Part shown: positions 21,459 to 32,700 of the stretch, piece by piece
How the letters are laid out: the number at the start of each line of letters is the position of its first letter
How positions within the stretch are numbered: the stretch's first letter is position 1
Assembly: GCA_023101885.1 (NCBI GenBank)
Contig: JALPQD010000387.1
Span: forward strand, 1,809,223-1,873,222
Direction of reading: 5' to 3'
From: Typhlomys cinereus
Taxonomy: Eukaryota > Chordata > Mammalia > Rodentia > Platacanthomyidae
DNA length: 64,000 bases
Program-made: the position numbers and the translations under genes
Notes under the pieces: model-generated
The model's database searches: none
What the model was told of the DNA's origin: nothing
What the model saw: only the letters and a program-made list of their open reading frames with translations

Positions 21459-24059
21459 CAGGTTTTCTGCCGCTCAGAGTGGCCGGCCTTCCAGACCAGC
21501 CGGCCTCCTGGGGGATGAAGTTTACCACCCTCTGTTCTGATGAATGGCCCACTTTCTAGGGCGGCAAATGTTTGTTTTAAGAAAGCCTCTGCCCCCCTAT
21601 GTTGGAGGGGCCAGAAGAACTGTCTGTCGTTTTGTGCTGTGTTTATGATGATCTCATTTTAAGAGTTACTTTAAGTGTTTTGGTTTGCTCAGTTATCTGG
21701 ATTTTCCATAATATGTGTGTTTTATGTTTCAAAATAACAAAGGTATGGCCATTTCAAATTATTGCGCGCTTATAATTACATCTTGGTTTTTTTTGACTCT
21801 TTATTATGTGGCATGCTCAATTTAAATGCACGTGCACACTTAAGAACAACATAAAAGGCCTGAGTACGTACTGATTAAAATATTTTGTTTTATCTTGATT
21901 TCTATGAAGCTTCACAAAAGATGATATTGTGTTTTTACCTAGGATCTAATAACATCACTTTTATAATTCCTTTAAAAGTTTGTTTTCCCATATGTAATAC
22001 CAACACATCTAACAGCCAGAAAGGAAAACTGATTTCTGAGAAATTCATTGGAATTTCTTCATTCTCCTGGTATGTATGCTAATTCCCTGTTTCCAGGTGT
22101 ACTCCTGTGTTCTGTTACAATCTTGCTAACTTAATTGGAATATAATGATTTTTAAGATGAGGTCTACTGTTATCGCCTCTTTTAAAGGACATTTTTTTAA
22201 AGGGTAAACAACAGAAAACCATCAAGTATGAAAGAAAATATGTATGGTAGTTAGATGTGCAAGAGGTTTAAAAGAAGGGTTTAAAAAGAGGGTTTATGGG
22301 ATGAGCTATCTTACCTAGAGAGTTAAAGTATGTGCAGGAGGTTTATGAGTTGGTTACTTAAAAAAAATGTTAAAGTATATGATGAAGGTTTATGGAATGT
22401 TGTGAAGGTTTGTGGAATGTTAGGTTTATGAGAAGACTAAAAGTTAGAGATGATGGTTAAAGGAAATGTCATAAAAGAAAAGGCATTGAGCCTCAAATTA
22501 GAAATTAAGAATTAAGCTTCATGTATTTAAATGTATTTTTAATTGTTTGTTTTGACTAAATAAGACAGCAGCCCTAACAGGGCCCTCATCTGCTCCCTGG
22601 GTTCCCAGAGAGCAGGGTTCTGCTCAGCATAAGACCAACAGGAGGAACCGAGGCCCCGCCTGATGATGCCACCTCAGCTGCAGCTTAGAGTAGCAGACTC
22701 AAGGCCAGCTGTTAAACCAACCTCTACTCACTTTTTGGAACAGGCCTCTCCTGGAGGGGGAGGAAAAGGGCACCTGCAAAATGAGGGAGGGAATGTTTTG
22801 ACCTCTGTATGAATGTGTGAGTGAATGTCGGCCTGAGGTGGGAAACCTGTAACACCTCTGTGCTCGAGTTTGTAGTCCCACGGCGAGATCCCTAAGATCT
22901 CTTAAAGCCACGGGATTCGATTGGGCCAGTTCTGCGTTTCCATGGTGATAACATACGGTCTAGGGTGGGATCGGATTAGAATCCGATCGCAAGTCACGAA
23001 ACAGCTGAACCCACTATGGCTAAGTTATCACCCATGACTCTGCAAAGAGTGTGCCCAGGCTGGCGCTTGAATGATCTCTCCTGGAGGGATTCCCATCCTT
23101 TGTCCGTCTACGCCGTGTGGTGGGGACCAATGTAACTTTAGCTCTTGTTAATCAATGAAAGGGAATTCCTAAAAATGTTTGCCCTGAAGGAAAGTGTTTC
23201 AAGTCTGAGACAATGACTATGCTGTTTAAATAGCATAGGGAATACAGGAAGCTTCAGGCATGTGTGGACCATGGACTCGCCCCTTTTAGTGTCATCGGGT
23301 GGGGCTCTGGTGGCGTTGGGTGGAGTACTGGCCTCCCCCGGACCACACCACGAGCAGTGTCAGTGGATGTCTTTGCTGACAACACTGTGTATAATGATTA
23401 TCAGAACTCTGCTAAGCCACGCGTCCTTTCCTCAAGTCCAGGTTCACTAATTGAAGCCAAAAGAGAGAGATTTCCCCTTCCTGTGTCCAGGGACTATCTA
23501 GAAATTGTGAATGCTTAGTTCTACCAACCTAAAAGAGGGTCAAGTCATACATGCCCTGTGTACCCCAGAAAGATCTTTAAGTTATACTACCATCCAACTA
23601 GACAAACAAATGCTAGAAAGTGAGAGACTATAGAGCTGGACCAAAAGTACCAGCTAGTAACTCAGGAAAAGCTTTGCCTCTCAATGCCCTCAAGACTAAG
23701 GTGAAACAGACAGGAATTTCATTTAGCTTCCATGTCAGCCAAAGTCCTCATCTGTCAGGAGGAAGTAAACTCTCATGTGGAGGACAACAGGGCTCTCATC
23801 TGTTGAGGGAAATAGGTCCCCATCATCTGTAAGGGAGAGGTTGGCACCATCAGGAAGCTTTCATTTCTATCTTGGAGGTAGAATCCTTTGTTTCTGTTTG
23901 TCCTAGGACTTTAAAAATAGGACAGGTGACCTAGGACTTAGTATTAAAAAAAAAGAGAAAAGAAAGAGAAAGAACCAGAAAGCAAAGAAATCAGAACTTG
24001 ACATTTGCCTTAGGGGATAGGTTAAACAGGCACCCCAAGCAGATCAACCCAGGACCCCT
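21459..24059. other. ERV interior without recognisable retroviral coding
   Basis: The first kilobase (to about 22,560) is AT-rich and contains reiterated motifs like GGTTTATG and GTTAAAG between 22,260 and 22,460. The rest, to 24,059, has mixed composition, with overlapping 60-85 codon frames near 22.8 and 23.3 kb and none that I recognise. Matrix, capsid and the rest of gag have either decayed, been deleted or been replaced here. Confidence 0.6.
22969..22988. repeat. Near-perfect inverted repeat
   Basis: The 9-bp arms GATCGGATT and AATCCGATC flank AG. It lies inside the non-coding ERV interior. No function is assigned. Confidence 0.8.
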
Positions 24060-24252
24060 CCCGACAGGGAAAAGGTGGAAAAAGATGCTTCAAATATGAC
24101 CAGACTGGGCGCTTTGAGATGGTTGTGAGCACAGGAAGCTTTCCTGTGGCCTATGTCCCAAACATGGGAATTTCCACTGGAGGAAAGATTGCCCCCTGAA
24201 CCCCAGGGCCCAGGGGTCGAACACCCCAGTGGAGATCAATGTAATGGCCTGA
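24060..24252 (+). pseudogene. gag: gag nucleocapsid remnant with two zinc-knuckle-like motifs
   Basis: A first CCHC-like motif at 24086-24126 keeps its first and last Cys, but Tyr replaces the second Cys and Arg replaces His, and a 1-nt frameshift splits it. A second Cys-x2-Cys ... His-x4-Cys motif at 24145-24192 keeps all four metal ligands, with six residues instead of the usual four before the His. The frame stops at TGA 24250-24252. Nucleocapsids with two knuckles occur in some class I ERVs. This is inferred from motif shape only. Confidence 0.6.
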
Positions 24253-24359
24253 AGCTTATAGCTTCCCTCCGATGGAAAAGGAGTTTGCCACTGATATCCA
24301 GCAAAAGGAAGCCCAAAAGTGCCAGGTTGAGCATCTTGTGAGAAACCTTGGGTTTAACA

Positions 24360-24430
24360 TGCAAATGGGAAGCCTCTTTGTTTCTATGTTAATAGACAAG
24401 GGAGCACAAAATTCTAGTGCTCAACTTCCT
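24360..24430 (+). pseudogene. pro: Retroviral protease remnant, active site damaged
   Basis: Around 24,380-24,415 a short frame reads Leu-Ile-Asp-Lys-Gly-Ala-Gln-Asn-Ser, matching the Asp-Thr-Gly-Ala pattern of retroviral aspartic protease except for Thr to Lys. The Asp codon is at 24395-24397. It lies about 140 bp after the nucleocapsid remnant but in a different frame. Reverse transcriptase and integrase are not seen downstream. Confidence 0.5.
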
Positions 24431-25021
24431 TCCTAGGCTTTTGTCAACTTTTGATTTTACTAAAATGTTTAAGATCAAGAAAATGACAGGCTCATAGCAC
24501 TCACAAAGTAACTACTGAGATTCCGTATATGCTTAATAGTGATGCTTTTTAGGCATTCCTTTGTTTACATGCCTGAGTGCCCGAATATTCAAGGATTAGG
24601 CTTAGTAGAATAAAATAGTTTAGCACTGTTATAAAGTCATCCACATGGCTCTGGTTTTAGACGCACCAAAAGTATTAGAAGAAAAAAACCATGGATTACA
24701 GAAAATGCAGTCTCTGTTACGAGTATATGGGCTCAGCCTCTTGGCTATCTGGTGCAGCATTATAGACTGGCTAGATTTGCAAATACTGAGAAAATATTTC
24801 TGTTAAGTGGCATTATCCTCAAGCATTGGGTTACAGTAAACAGGTCCAGATTCACTAAGCCAAGAGAGTTGCTTCTGTTCTCCAGTCTGCTGACTCCTTG
24901 CCTCACCTGATCCAGGGGAGCCCTGGTCTCGAGGCTGCAGCTCTGGCCTGAGGCACCCAAGAAAGACAGTTTGTGCTGTAGAGTTAAAACCAGAGACATA
25001 GGTCGGCAAAAAGTTTAATAA

Positions 25022-25306
25022 AGTTTAGCTAAAGTCAGAGAAAATTTAGAAAAGCGGCAGAAACAACTAGAACAGCCACCGGGATGGTTTGAGACATGGT
25101 TTAATACCTCCCCTTGGCTCACAACATTGCTATCAGCTTTAGCTGGCCCCCTCTTAATACTAATAATCATGCTAACTCTTGGACCTTACATCATTAATAG
25201 ACTTCTTGCCTTTGTCAAGGACAGGCTAAACGCTGTCCAAATTATGGTATTGAGGCAACAATATGCCTATGAACATGCTAGGGCGGAAGAAAAGGAATCC
25301 TTATGA
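25022..25306 (+). pseudogene. env: env remnant: transmembrane subunit, C-terminal 94 codons
   Basis: From an upstream in-frame TAA at 25019-25021 the frame is open to TGA 25304-25306. It contains a heptad-like stretch, a tryptophan-rich membrane-proximal part (about residues 22-34), a roughly 25-residue hydrophobic membrane span (about 35-58) and a basic cytoplasmic tail with the conserved Val-Lys-Asp-Arg. This order is characteristic of gammaretroviral TM. There is no start codon near the beginning, and surface subunit, fusion peptide and disulfide region are absent, so it cannot make an entry protein. Confidence 0.85.
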
Positions 25307-25478
25307 TAACAATGTCCTGTTCCCTTCCAGAGACAAGAGGCCGAGCCATCACGACCCCAGGACACCGACCCTTTTCAGCAGGAAGAAGTTAGAGCGGTCG
25401 TCGCCCCAGTTCCCATATAGTTGGCTCGGCCTCCCCTGTCTCCTCTCTAACCATATTTTTAAGATTAAAAATTCCGCC

Positions 25479-25495
25479 AAAAGAAAAGGGGGGAA
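25479..25495 (+). promoter_or_regulatory. Polypurine tract
   Basis: AAAAGAAAAGGGGGGAA directly abuts the 3' LTR (TGTGG...). It is the normal primer site for plus-strand DNA synthesis in retroviruses. Confidence 0.9.
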
Positions 25496-25956
25496 TGTGG
25501 AACTCAGGTTCCCGCTGTGAAGCCCAAGTTCCCACCAGCAAGAAATTCAAATCTCCCGCCAGCGGCAAACTCTCCTGCAGGCGTCAACTCACCGCGGGTG
25601 GGCTGACCAGAGCCTGCCTGCATATCTCACCTTTTGGACTTCTTTGAACTTCTCCCCCTGGGCGTGCCGGGAACCGCCTGGGGCGAGGTTATCGGCTGGA
25701 ACATCTGTGAACCGACTCAACCTCCCTGTGTGTAGTGGAATTTTTACTGCGTGTAATTGCTCAAATGCAGCTTGCTTTCCTATAAAAACCCTGCCCCAAA
25801 TTCAGTCGGGGCCGTTCTCTTTTGCCTGAGCAGGGAGACGGTCCTGGCACGCGCCAGTTTAATAAATCTTGCCTCATGTCTTTACAGCAGCCTAGTGGTT
25901 CTCGTGTCTCCTTCGGGGTCTGGGTAAGGGGCCTGAAAGGAACTTCGGTTCCAACA
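25496..25956 (+). repeat. ERV 3' LTR
   Basis: 461 bp, with the same ends, TATA box (25781-25787) and AATAAA (25861-25866) as the 5' LTR. The right target duplication AGGAC follows at 25957-25961. Confidence 0.95.
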
Positions 25957-25961
25957 AGGAC

Positions 25962-26075
25962 AACTTTTGGAAGTCAATTTTCCCCTTTCCACCATGTGGG
26001 CTCCAGGGATTGAACTCAGGTGCTAGGTTTACGTGCAGGTGCCTTTATTCTCTGAGCCATCTCTCTGGCCCTGCA
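25962..26075 (-). mobile_element. Old tRNA-derived SINE, right part, after the ERV
   Basis: Reads 'ccaccatgtgggctccagggattgaactcaggtgc ... tgagccatctctctggccc' on the plus strand, so the head is on the minus strand. Together with 20195-20291 it makes one older SINE split by the ERV. Confidence 0.65.
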
Positions 26076-26419
26076 TTAGTAATGTTAAGTCTTGTCTGGA
26101 CCAATAATTACAATTTGGATTTAACCAATCCATTTATTGAAATCTTAAGTATGCAAAACAACACAGTGTTAGACACTGTAGATTTGAAAAAAGTGATTGA
26201 TACAGTTTCTACTGTTAACAGTAAATGGTGTAGAAACACAATATGCTTTAATTCTATGGCTTGAGAGTAATTAGTAAATTCATTAGCAGGTGCAAAATTA
26301 TACTTGAAATGCCCGACTTTCAGCAGAAGATATATTCCTGAAAATGTATACATAAATTAGATTTTCTCAAAGTAATTTACTTTTAGAGAAGAAACAAACT
26401 TACTGGAAGCAATACTGTA

Positions 26420-26860
26420 GGTAGCCCTGCCGTGCATGAGTGCCAGGTGTGCCCTGCTTGTGTGTGTGCCGTGCGTGCTGTGCATGCATGCCGTGCATGC
26501 CCAGCGTGCGTGCTGTAGTGCTTTATGTGCATTGTGAACATGTGTATGTGGTTATACTCATTCACAGGTGAAATGTATAGAGGCTAGAAGTTGATGTCAG
26601 GTGTTTGCCTATATCACTATCATTATTATTATTAATAATATTAATATCATTATTTTAGGTGAAGTTTCTCACTATACCTGTAACTTACTCTTTTGGCTAA
26701 GCTGGCTAACTAGTGAGTCCCCAAGTTCTAGCTGTCACCAACCCCTGCAACATAAAATGCCACCGTGTCCCCATCCTTTGCATGAGTGCTGATGATCCAA
26801 ACTCGGGTGTTCATGCTGCATAACAAACGATTTGCTGTGATTTACAAGCCCCTAGAAATA
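26420..26860 (-). mobile_element. B4-like composite SINE, with GC-rich and TAA-rich inserts
   Basis: The plus strand runs from a 'gtgtgtgccgtgcgtgctgtgcatgc' tract through 'gaggctagaagttgatgtcaggtg', a B1-like middle ('caagttctagctgtcacc') and 'tgatccaaactcgggtgttcatgctg'. This order fits a reverse B4 element. An ATT/AATA tract at about 26,615-26,655 interrupts it. Confidence 0.55.
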
Positions 26861-26864
26861 CTGT

Positions 26865-27430
26865 TTGAGTAGTTTGAAGAAGAAAAGAGTTCCTCCTGAA
26901 CTTACTTTTAAATTAATCCATAAATTGCTTTGGATTCAAGTAAGACAGATGAGTCAGTTAAAAATGTAGTAGTACCTAAAGATTCAATACACGTAAAAAA
27001 TTCAAAAAGACAAATCAGAATAAGGTTACTCTAACAAGGTTTTGAAAATATCAGATTCTGTATAGGTCACTAACAAGCTTGTGAGGTTACTGTAGTTCTT
27101 TAGAGACATCTGCTACATGATGACCTCAGAAATGAGAGGATCAAATAATGGACTTTAGACAGAGCTTGGGCTCTGAAGTTCTCTGGCCCTTCTGGTCAGT
27201 CCGGAGGAAGAAAAGAAAAATTAAAACCTACTGGAAATGTGGTAGATCCTCTTGGTTTGCAAGAGGTAAAGAAATAAAAATAGTGACTTTTCCAACAGTC
27301 ACATCTTTCAACACTTGGGGGTATCCAATATATTAGCCAATGCCAGCAAATATGCTTTGACCATAATGAACTCCAACACATGTGTGTCATCCATAATGTA
27401 TGATGAAAGGGAACAAAAAATCAAAAACAT
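26865..27430. other. No recognised feature
   Basis: Non-coding AT-rich DNA. Confidence 0.45.
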
Positions 27431-27436
27431 CCAACA

Positions 27437-27565
27437 CAGCCAGGTGAGGTGGCGGCATACCTGAAATTTCAGCACCCAGGAAACTGAGGTAGGAGAATCT
27501 CGAGTGCCATGTTAATCTGAACTACGTGGTAAGACACTGTAATAAACAAGTGAGTAAGTAAATTA
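27437..27565 (+). mobile_element. B1 (7SL-derived) SINE
   Basis: The stretch 'cagccaggtgaggtggcggcatacctgaaatttcagcacccaggaaactgaggtaggagaat' is a recognisable B1 left part, followed by a shortened right part and an A/T-rich end. Confidence 0.75.
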
Positions 27566-27569
27566 ATAA

Positions 27570-28485
27570 GCACAGGACACAGAAAGGAATGAGAGGACAT
27601 GTATCAACTGAGATCCAAATTGCAGAAACTCAAAGATCAAGAAGAATGAATACCAAAACTAAAGCCAAAGCATGAAGTGATAGCAGTCATGGGGATCAAT
27701 AAGAGCCTTAGAAGACATGTCTGGGAGACTGAATATGAAAATGTTCAGGGTTTCAGAAGAATATCAAGAACACATGGACGACAGGCTCAAGTATACAAAT
27801 AGTAGAGGACCTTTTCCTGAGCTGAAGAAATATTTAACTGACAGACTGAAAGAGATAACTAAATTAGAGCCAGAATTGGGGGGGGAAGCACTTCTACAAA
27901 GTTACTGAACTTCAAGGATCAAATGTCAAGCAAATGCTATTTAAACACTGTCAATGAGTTGTCTAAGAATGGGGGAGGAGCTTTCCTATGGAGTTGACAC
28001 ATTTAAATCTCTTGCCCCTCTCTTCCTGGGATGCAAAACCTGAGGCAAAAACCCAATCCTGTGTAAATTCAACAAAATCAATTTCCTGTTCATGCTCATA
28101 AAGGTAAATGTTGCTAAGAAAATATCATGGTGACCGTGATGATGGCTTTCAGCTATATTTATAAACAAACTTCCAATACGCCCTTACTGCTTCTCAGCAC
28201 TTCCACCATATTGTCTTATCAAATTAGTTTATATTTTTTCCAATTGATTAGATCCAACTTGCCATTTTCTCAAACTTTCAACCCTTTTTCATACTCAGTG
28301 AATCATCTGATTCCTAATAAATTGAGAAGACTGAAGCAATCAGATGATGCTATTTACCACTCCCACACTAATGTTTTATAAGTTAATCCTGGCCACAGGG
28401 GGCTACACCATGCACACAGAGCAACTTGTCAAGAGATCAAAAACAGAAAAATCTCACGAAAAATGTAATCCAAAAATGCATATGT
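27570..28485. other. No recognised feature
   Basis: A 63-codon frame at 27717-27908 is protein-like in composition (charged, no low complexity) but I recognise no family. The rest is AT-rich non-coding DNA up to the L1. Confidence 0.4.
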
Positions 28486-28500
28486 AAAAAATGATTTTTA
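28486..28500. repeat. Target-site duplication of L1 copy A, left
   Basis: AAAAAATGATTTTTA is repeated exactly at 36548-36562 after the L1 poly-A end. Confidence 0.85.
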
Positions 28501-28648
28501 GCCCTTTCCCCACTCCACCGCAGGGGACGCACGCTCAGGACCCACCTTGACCTAGGTAAGCTCCGCCACCGCCCACACCCAGAACCCCTGGCCAAATAAT
28601 TCAGTTCAGTGAAAAACGTACACTTGAAAGAAGATCTTAAGATTTAAA

Positions 28649-29719
28649 ATGACAATGCCCAAGTCAAAGTGCAAATCCATGAGAAACAACACTCAAGTAA
28701 ACAAATCTCCCACTGAAGGAATTAATCCAATAATGTTAGACTCCAACCAGAACAAACCCACAGAAAATGGCCAAGAAAGCCTGACCCAGGATAATGACTT
28801 TCAAAATACGATCATTACCATGTTCAATACTATGAAAGAGGAAATCTGGGAGGAATTAAATAACCGAATCAATCGCCTTGAAGAGGAACACAACAGACAC
28901 TTGGAGGAGGTGAGAAAAACAGTGCAAGAAACAAAAACAGGCATAGAACAGTTAAAACAGACTCAAGCAGAGTTTAAAACTGAGCTAAAAGACAAATTAT
29001 CTTCAACCCAGAACTCCACAGAGAGTCTTATCAGCAGAAATAACGAAGCAGAAAACAGAATTTCATACCTTGAAGATAAAGTGGGAGTATTAACCAGCTC
29101 AATGGAAGAGGTTGTTAAAGCCAAAAAGATACTTGAGAGAAATATTCAAGAGATATGGGACACCCTGAAGAAGCCCAACATGCGTATTCATGGAATGCCA
29201 GAGCAAGAATCTCAAAATACCACCCCTGAGGAAATTTTTCAAATGATCATCAAGGAAAACTTTCCTCATCTAAAAAAAGAGAGGCCCATCCATATACAAG
29301 AGGCATTCCGCACCCCAAACAGATAGGACCAAAACAGAAGCTCGCCACGGCAAATAATAGTCAAAACACTCCACATTCAACATAAATAACTGGTGCTGAG
29401 AGCTTCAAGGGAGAAAAAACAAGTCACTTTTAAAGGTAAACCTATTAAAATAACAAATGACTTCTCAGTCGAAACAATAAAAGCAAGAAGAGCTTGGGGA
29501 GACATACTTCAAGTATTCAATGAGCAAAAATGTCAACCCAGACTGATTTACCCTGCAAAATTATCCATCATGATCGAGGGAGAAAGAAAAATCTTCCAGC
29601 ACAAAGACAACTTGAAGGGATACATGTTCACCAAATCAGGCCTTCAAAAAATGCTAGAAATGATACTCAAGCTTGAAGAAAAAAACAGGCATATCTGGGA
29701 GAACGGAAGGGAAGTATAA
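28649..29719 (+). pseudogene. L1 ORF1 (RNA-binding chaperone), 2 premature stops
   Basis: The frame from ATG 28649 to its final stop at 29717-29719 would be about 356 codons, the usual rodent ORF1 length. Residues 1-60 are the basic, low-complexity N-terminus. About 65-155 is a heptad-rich coiled coil (the trimerisation domain). The RRM-like part begins around residue 165, with a conserved ...MRIHGMPE pattern. The C-terminal domain follows with a basic K/R patch and IKARRAW. TAG at 29324-29326 replaces a Gln-like codon, and TAA lies near 29390. The protein normally coats L1 RNA; this copy cannot. Confidence 0.93.
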
Positions 29720-29768
29720 CACCATTAAAAGCAAAGCAATATACTTAAAAAATTACTAAACATAATAA

Positions 29769-32700
29769 ATGTCTGGAATTAAAATTTCTCCATTATAACA
29801 CTAAATGTTAATGGAATTAACTCATCGATCAAGAGACACTGATTACAAACTTGGATTAAAAATCAAAATCCATCAATCTGCTGCCTGCAAGAAACCCATC
29901 TCACCACAAAAGATAGGCACGCCCTAAAAATAAAAGGCTGGTCAACAATTCTACAAGCAATGGAAGCAGAAAACAAGCAGGGGTAGCCATTATGCTATAG
30001 GACAAAGTAGACTTCAAACCAAAGAAAATCATAAGAGAAACGGATGGATGCTACATTTTAGTCACAGGTACAATTCACCAGGAAGACTTCACAATACTGA
30101 ATATATATGCACCCAACACAGCCCCTCCCACATTCATTAAGCAAACCCTACAACGTATAAAGCAAGAAATCAATATCAAAATGATAATTCTTGGGGATTT
30201 CAATACCGGCCTCTCAACATGGGATAGATCTACAGCTAAAAAATTTAACAGAGACACTTTGGAGCTAACCAAACCCTTACCTGAAATGGACCTTACAGAT
30301 CTCTATCGTACTTTTCATACACACACCAAAGAATACACATTTTTTTCAGCAGCACACGGAACTTTCTCCAAAATAGATCACATATTGGGCCACAAAACGA
30401 ATCTACACATATACAGGAATGTTGAAATTCTGCACCTTATCAGACCACCACGACCTAAAGCTTGACATCCACAACACAACAAGCAACAGAAAATACACTA
30501 ACTCCTGGAAACTTAACACTATGATGCTGAATGAGAACTTGATTCAGGAAGAAATTAAAAAGGAAATACAAGATTTCCTGAAAGTGAATGATAATGAAAT
30601 ACAACTTACCAAAATCTCTGGGACACAATGAAAGCTGTCCTAAGAGGTAAGTTCATAGCTCTTAATGCCTACATCAAAAAAATGGAAACATCAGAAATAA
30701 ATAAATTAACAATGCAGCTAAAAGCTTTAGAGACACTAGAGGAATCTGATCCCAAAAGCAGTAGAAGGGAGGAGATTAGCAAAATAAGGAGAGAAATATG
30801 TGAAATTGAGATTAGGAAAATGATAGGGAAAATCAACCAGTCAAAAAGCTTGTTTTTTGAAAAAATCAACAAGATTGATACACCCCTAGCTAAATTAACT
30901 GAAAGCAAGAGAGAGGAGAGAAAACCCAAATTAACAAAATTAGAAATGAAAATGGAGTTATCACTACTGATACCCAAGAAATCCAGAGAATTATAATGTC
31001 ATATTTCAAAAACTTATACTCTGTGAAATTTGACAACACAAAAGAGATGGATGAATTCCTAAGTAAACACAACTTACCTAAATTGAATCAAGAAGTTGTG
31101 AATTATTTAAATAGTCCTATATCATATGAGGAAATCAAGGAAGTAATCTCAAATCTTCCCACCAAAAAAATGTCCTGGACCAGATGGATTCAGCACAGAC
31201 TTCCACCAGACATTTAAGGAGCTAATAACATGAATACTCCTTAAACTGTTCCACCAAATAGCAAAGGAGAGAAAACGACCAAATTCCTTCTATGAAGCTA
31301 ATATCGTCTTAATCCCAAAACCTAATAAAGATACACTTAAAAAAGAAAACTATAGGCCAATCTCTCTGATGAATACAGATGCAAAGATTCTCAATAAAGT
31401 CTTAGCAAATCGGATTCAAAAACATATCAAAAAGATCATTCACAGGGATCAAGTAGACTTTATCCCAGGCACACAAGGTTGGTTCAACATTTGCAAATCA
31501 ATAAATGTAATTCACCATATAAACCAGTCCAACATTCAAGACCACATGATACTCTCGATAGAGGCAGAAAAAGCTTTTGACAAGATCAAACAGCCATTTT
31601 TGATCAAAACACTAGAGACAGTAGGAATGGAAGGAACCTTTATCAATATAATAAAAGCTGTATACAACAAGCCCACAGCAAGAAATATACTCAATGGGGA
31701 AAAACTTGAAGCATTCCCACTTCAATCAGGAACTAGACAAGGCTGTCCACTCTCACCACTTCTATTCAATATTGTACTTGAAGTCTTAGCTGAAGCCATA
31801 AGACAAGAAAGGGACATAAAACGGATTCAAATTGGCAAGGAAGAAGTCAAGTTATCTCTATTTGCAGATGATATGATCCTATACATGAGTGATCCCAAAA
31901 ACTCCACCAGGAAGCTCCTGGAACTAATTGAGAAGTTCATCATGGTGGCAGGATACAAAATAAATGTGCAAAAATCAGAGGCCTTCCTATATGCCCAGAA
32001 TGAAAGAATTGAAAAAGCCTTGAGAGAAACAATCCCATTTACTATAGCCCCTAAAAAAATGAAATACCTTGGTATAAACCTAAACGGGAGGAAAAAAACC
32101 TTTGCAATGAAAACTTTAAAACTCTAAAGAAAGAAATTGCAGAAGACACCAGAAGATGGAAAGACCTCCCATGTTCCTGGATTGGCAGAATCAACATCGT
32201 AAAAATGACCATTCTACCAAAGGCAATATACAAATTCAATGCTATACCAATTAAAATCCCAAAGCAATTCTTCAAAGAAGTCGACCAAATAATCTCAAAG
32301 GTCATATGGAGGCACAAAAGACCCAGGATAGCAAAGACAATCCTGAGTAACAAAAACACTGCTGGAGGTATCACCATACCAAACCTAAGTCTATACTACA
32401 AATCCATAGTTATAAAGACAGCCTGGTACTGGCTCCAAAATAGATACACAGATCAATGGATAAGGGTTGAAGACCCAGATATAAGCCCACAAAATTACAG
32501 GCATTTGGTCTTTGACAAAGGGGCCCAAAGAATCCAATGGAAAGAGAACAGCATCTTCAACAAATGGTGCTGGCAAAACTGGATCTCCACATGCAGAAGA
32601 TTAAAGCTGGACCCATACTTGTCACCATGTACAAGACTTAATTCCAAATGGATCAAGGACCTTGATATCAGGCCAGATACTATAAAAAACATAGTTGAAA

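Larger units (their letters stand above)
20292..25956 (+). mobile_element. Gammaretrovirus-like ERV, non-autonomous, 5.67 kb
   Basis: The element has two 461-bp LTRs, a tRNA-Pro-type primer site, a strong splice-donor match, a short gag start, a nucleocapsid/protease remnant, an env tail and a polypurine tract, in the correct retroviral order. The internal region is 4,743 bp, shorter than that of a full gammaretrovirus (about 7-8 kb). I see no reverse transcriptase or integrase. Together these suggest an element mobilised by proteins of another virus, comparable with mouse VL30, though the primer type and remnants are its own. Eight substitutions between the LTRs suggest a recent insertion. 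As a retroviral relic it encodes no functional protein that I can see. Confidence 0.93.
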
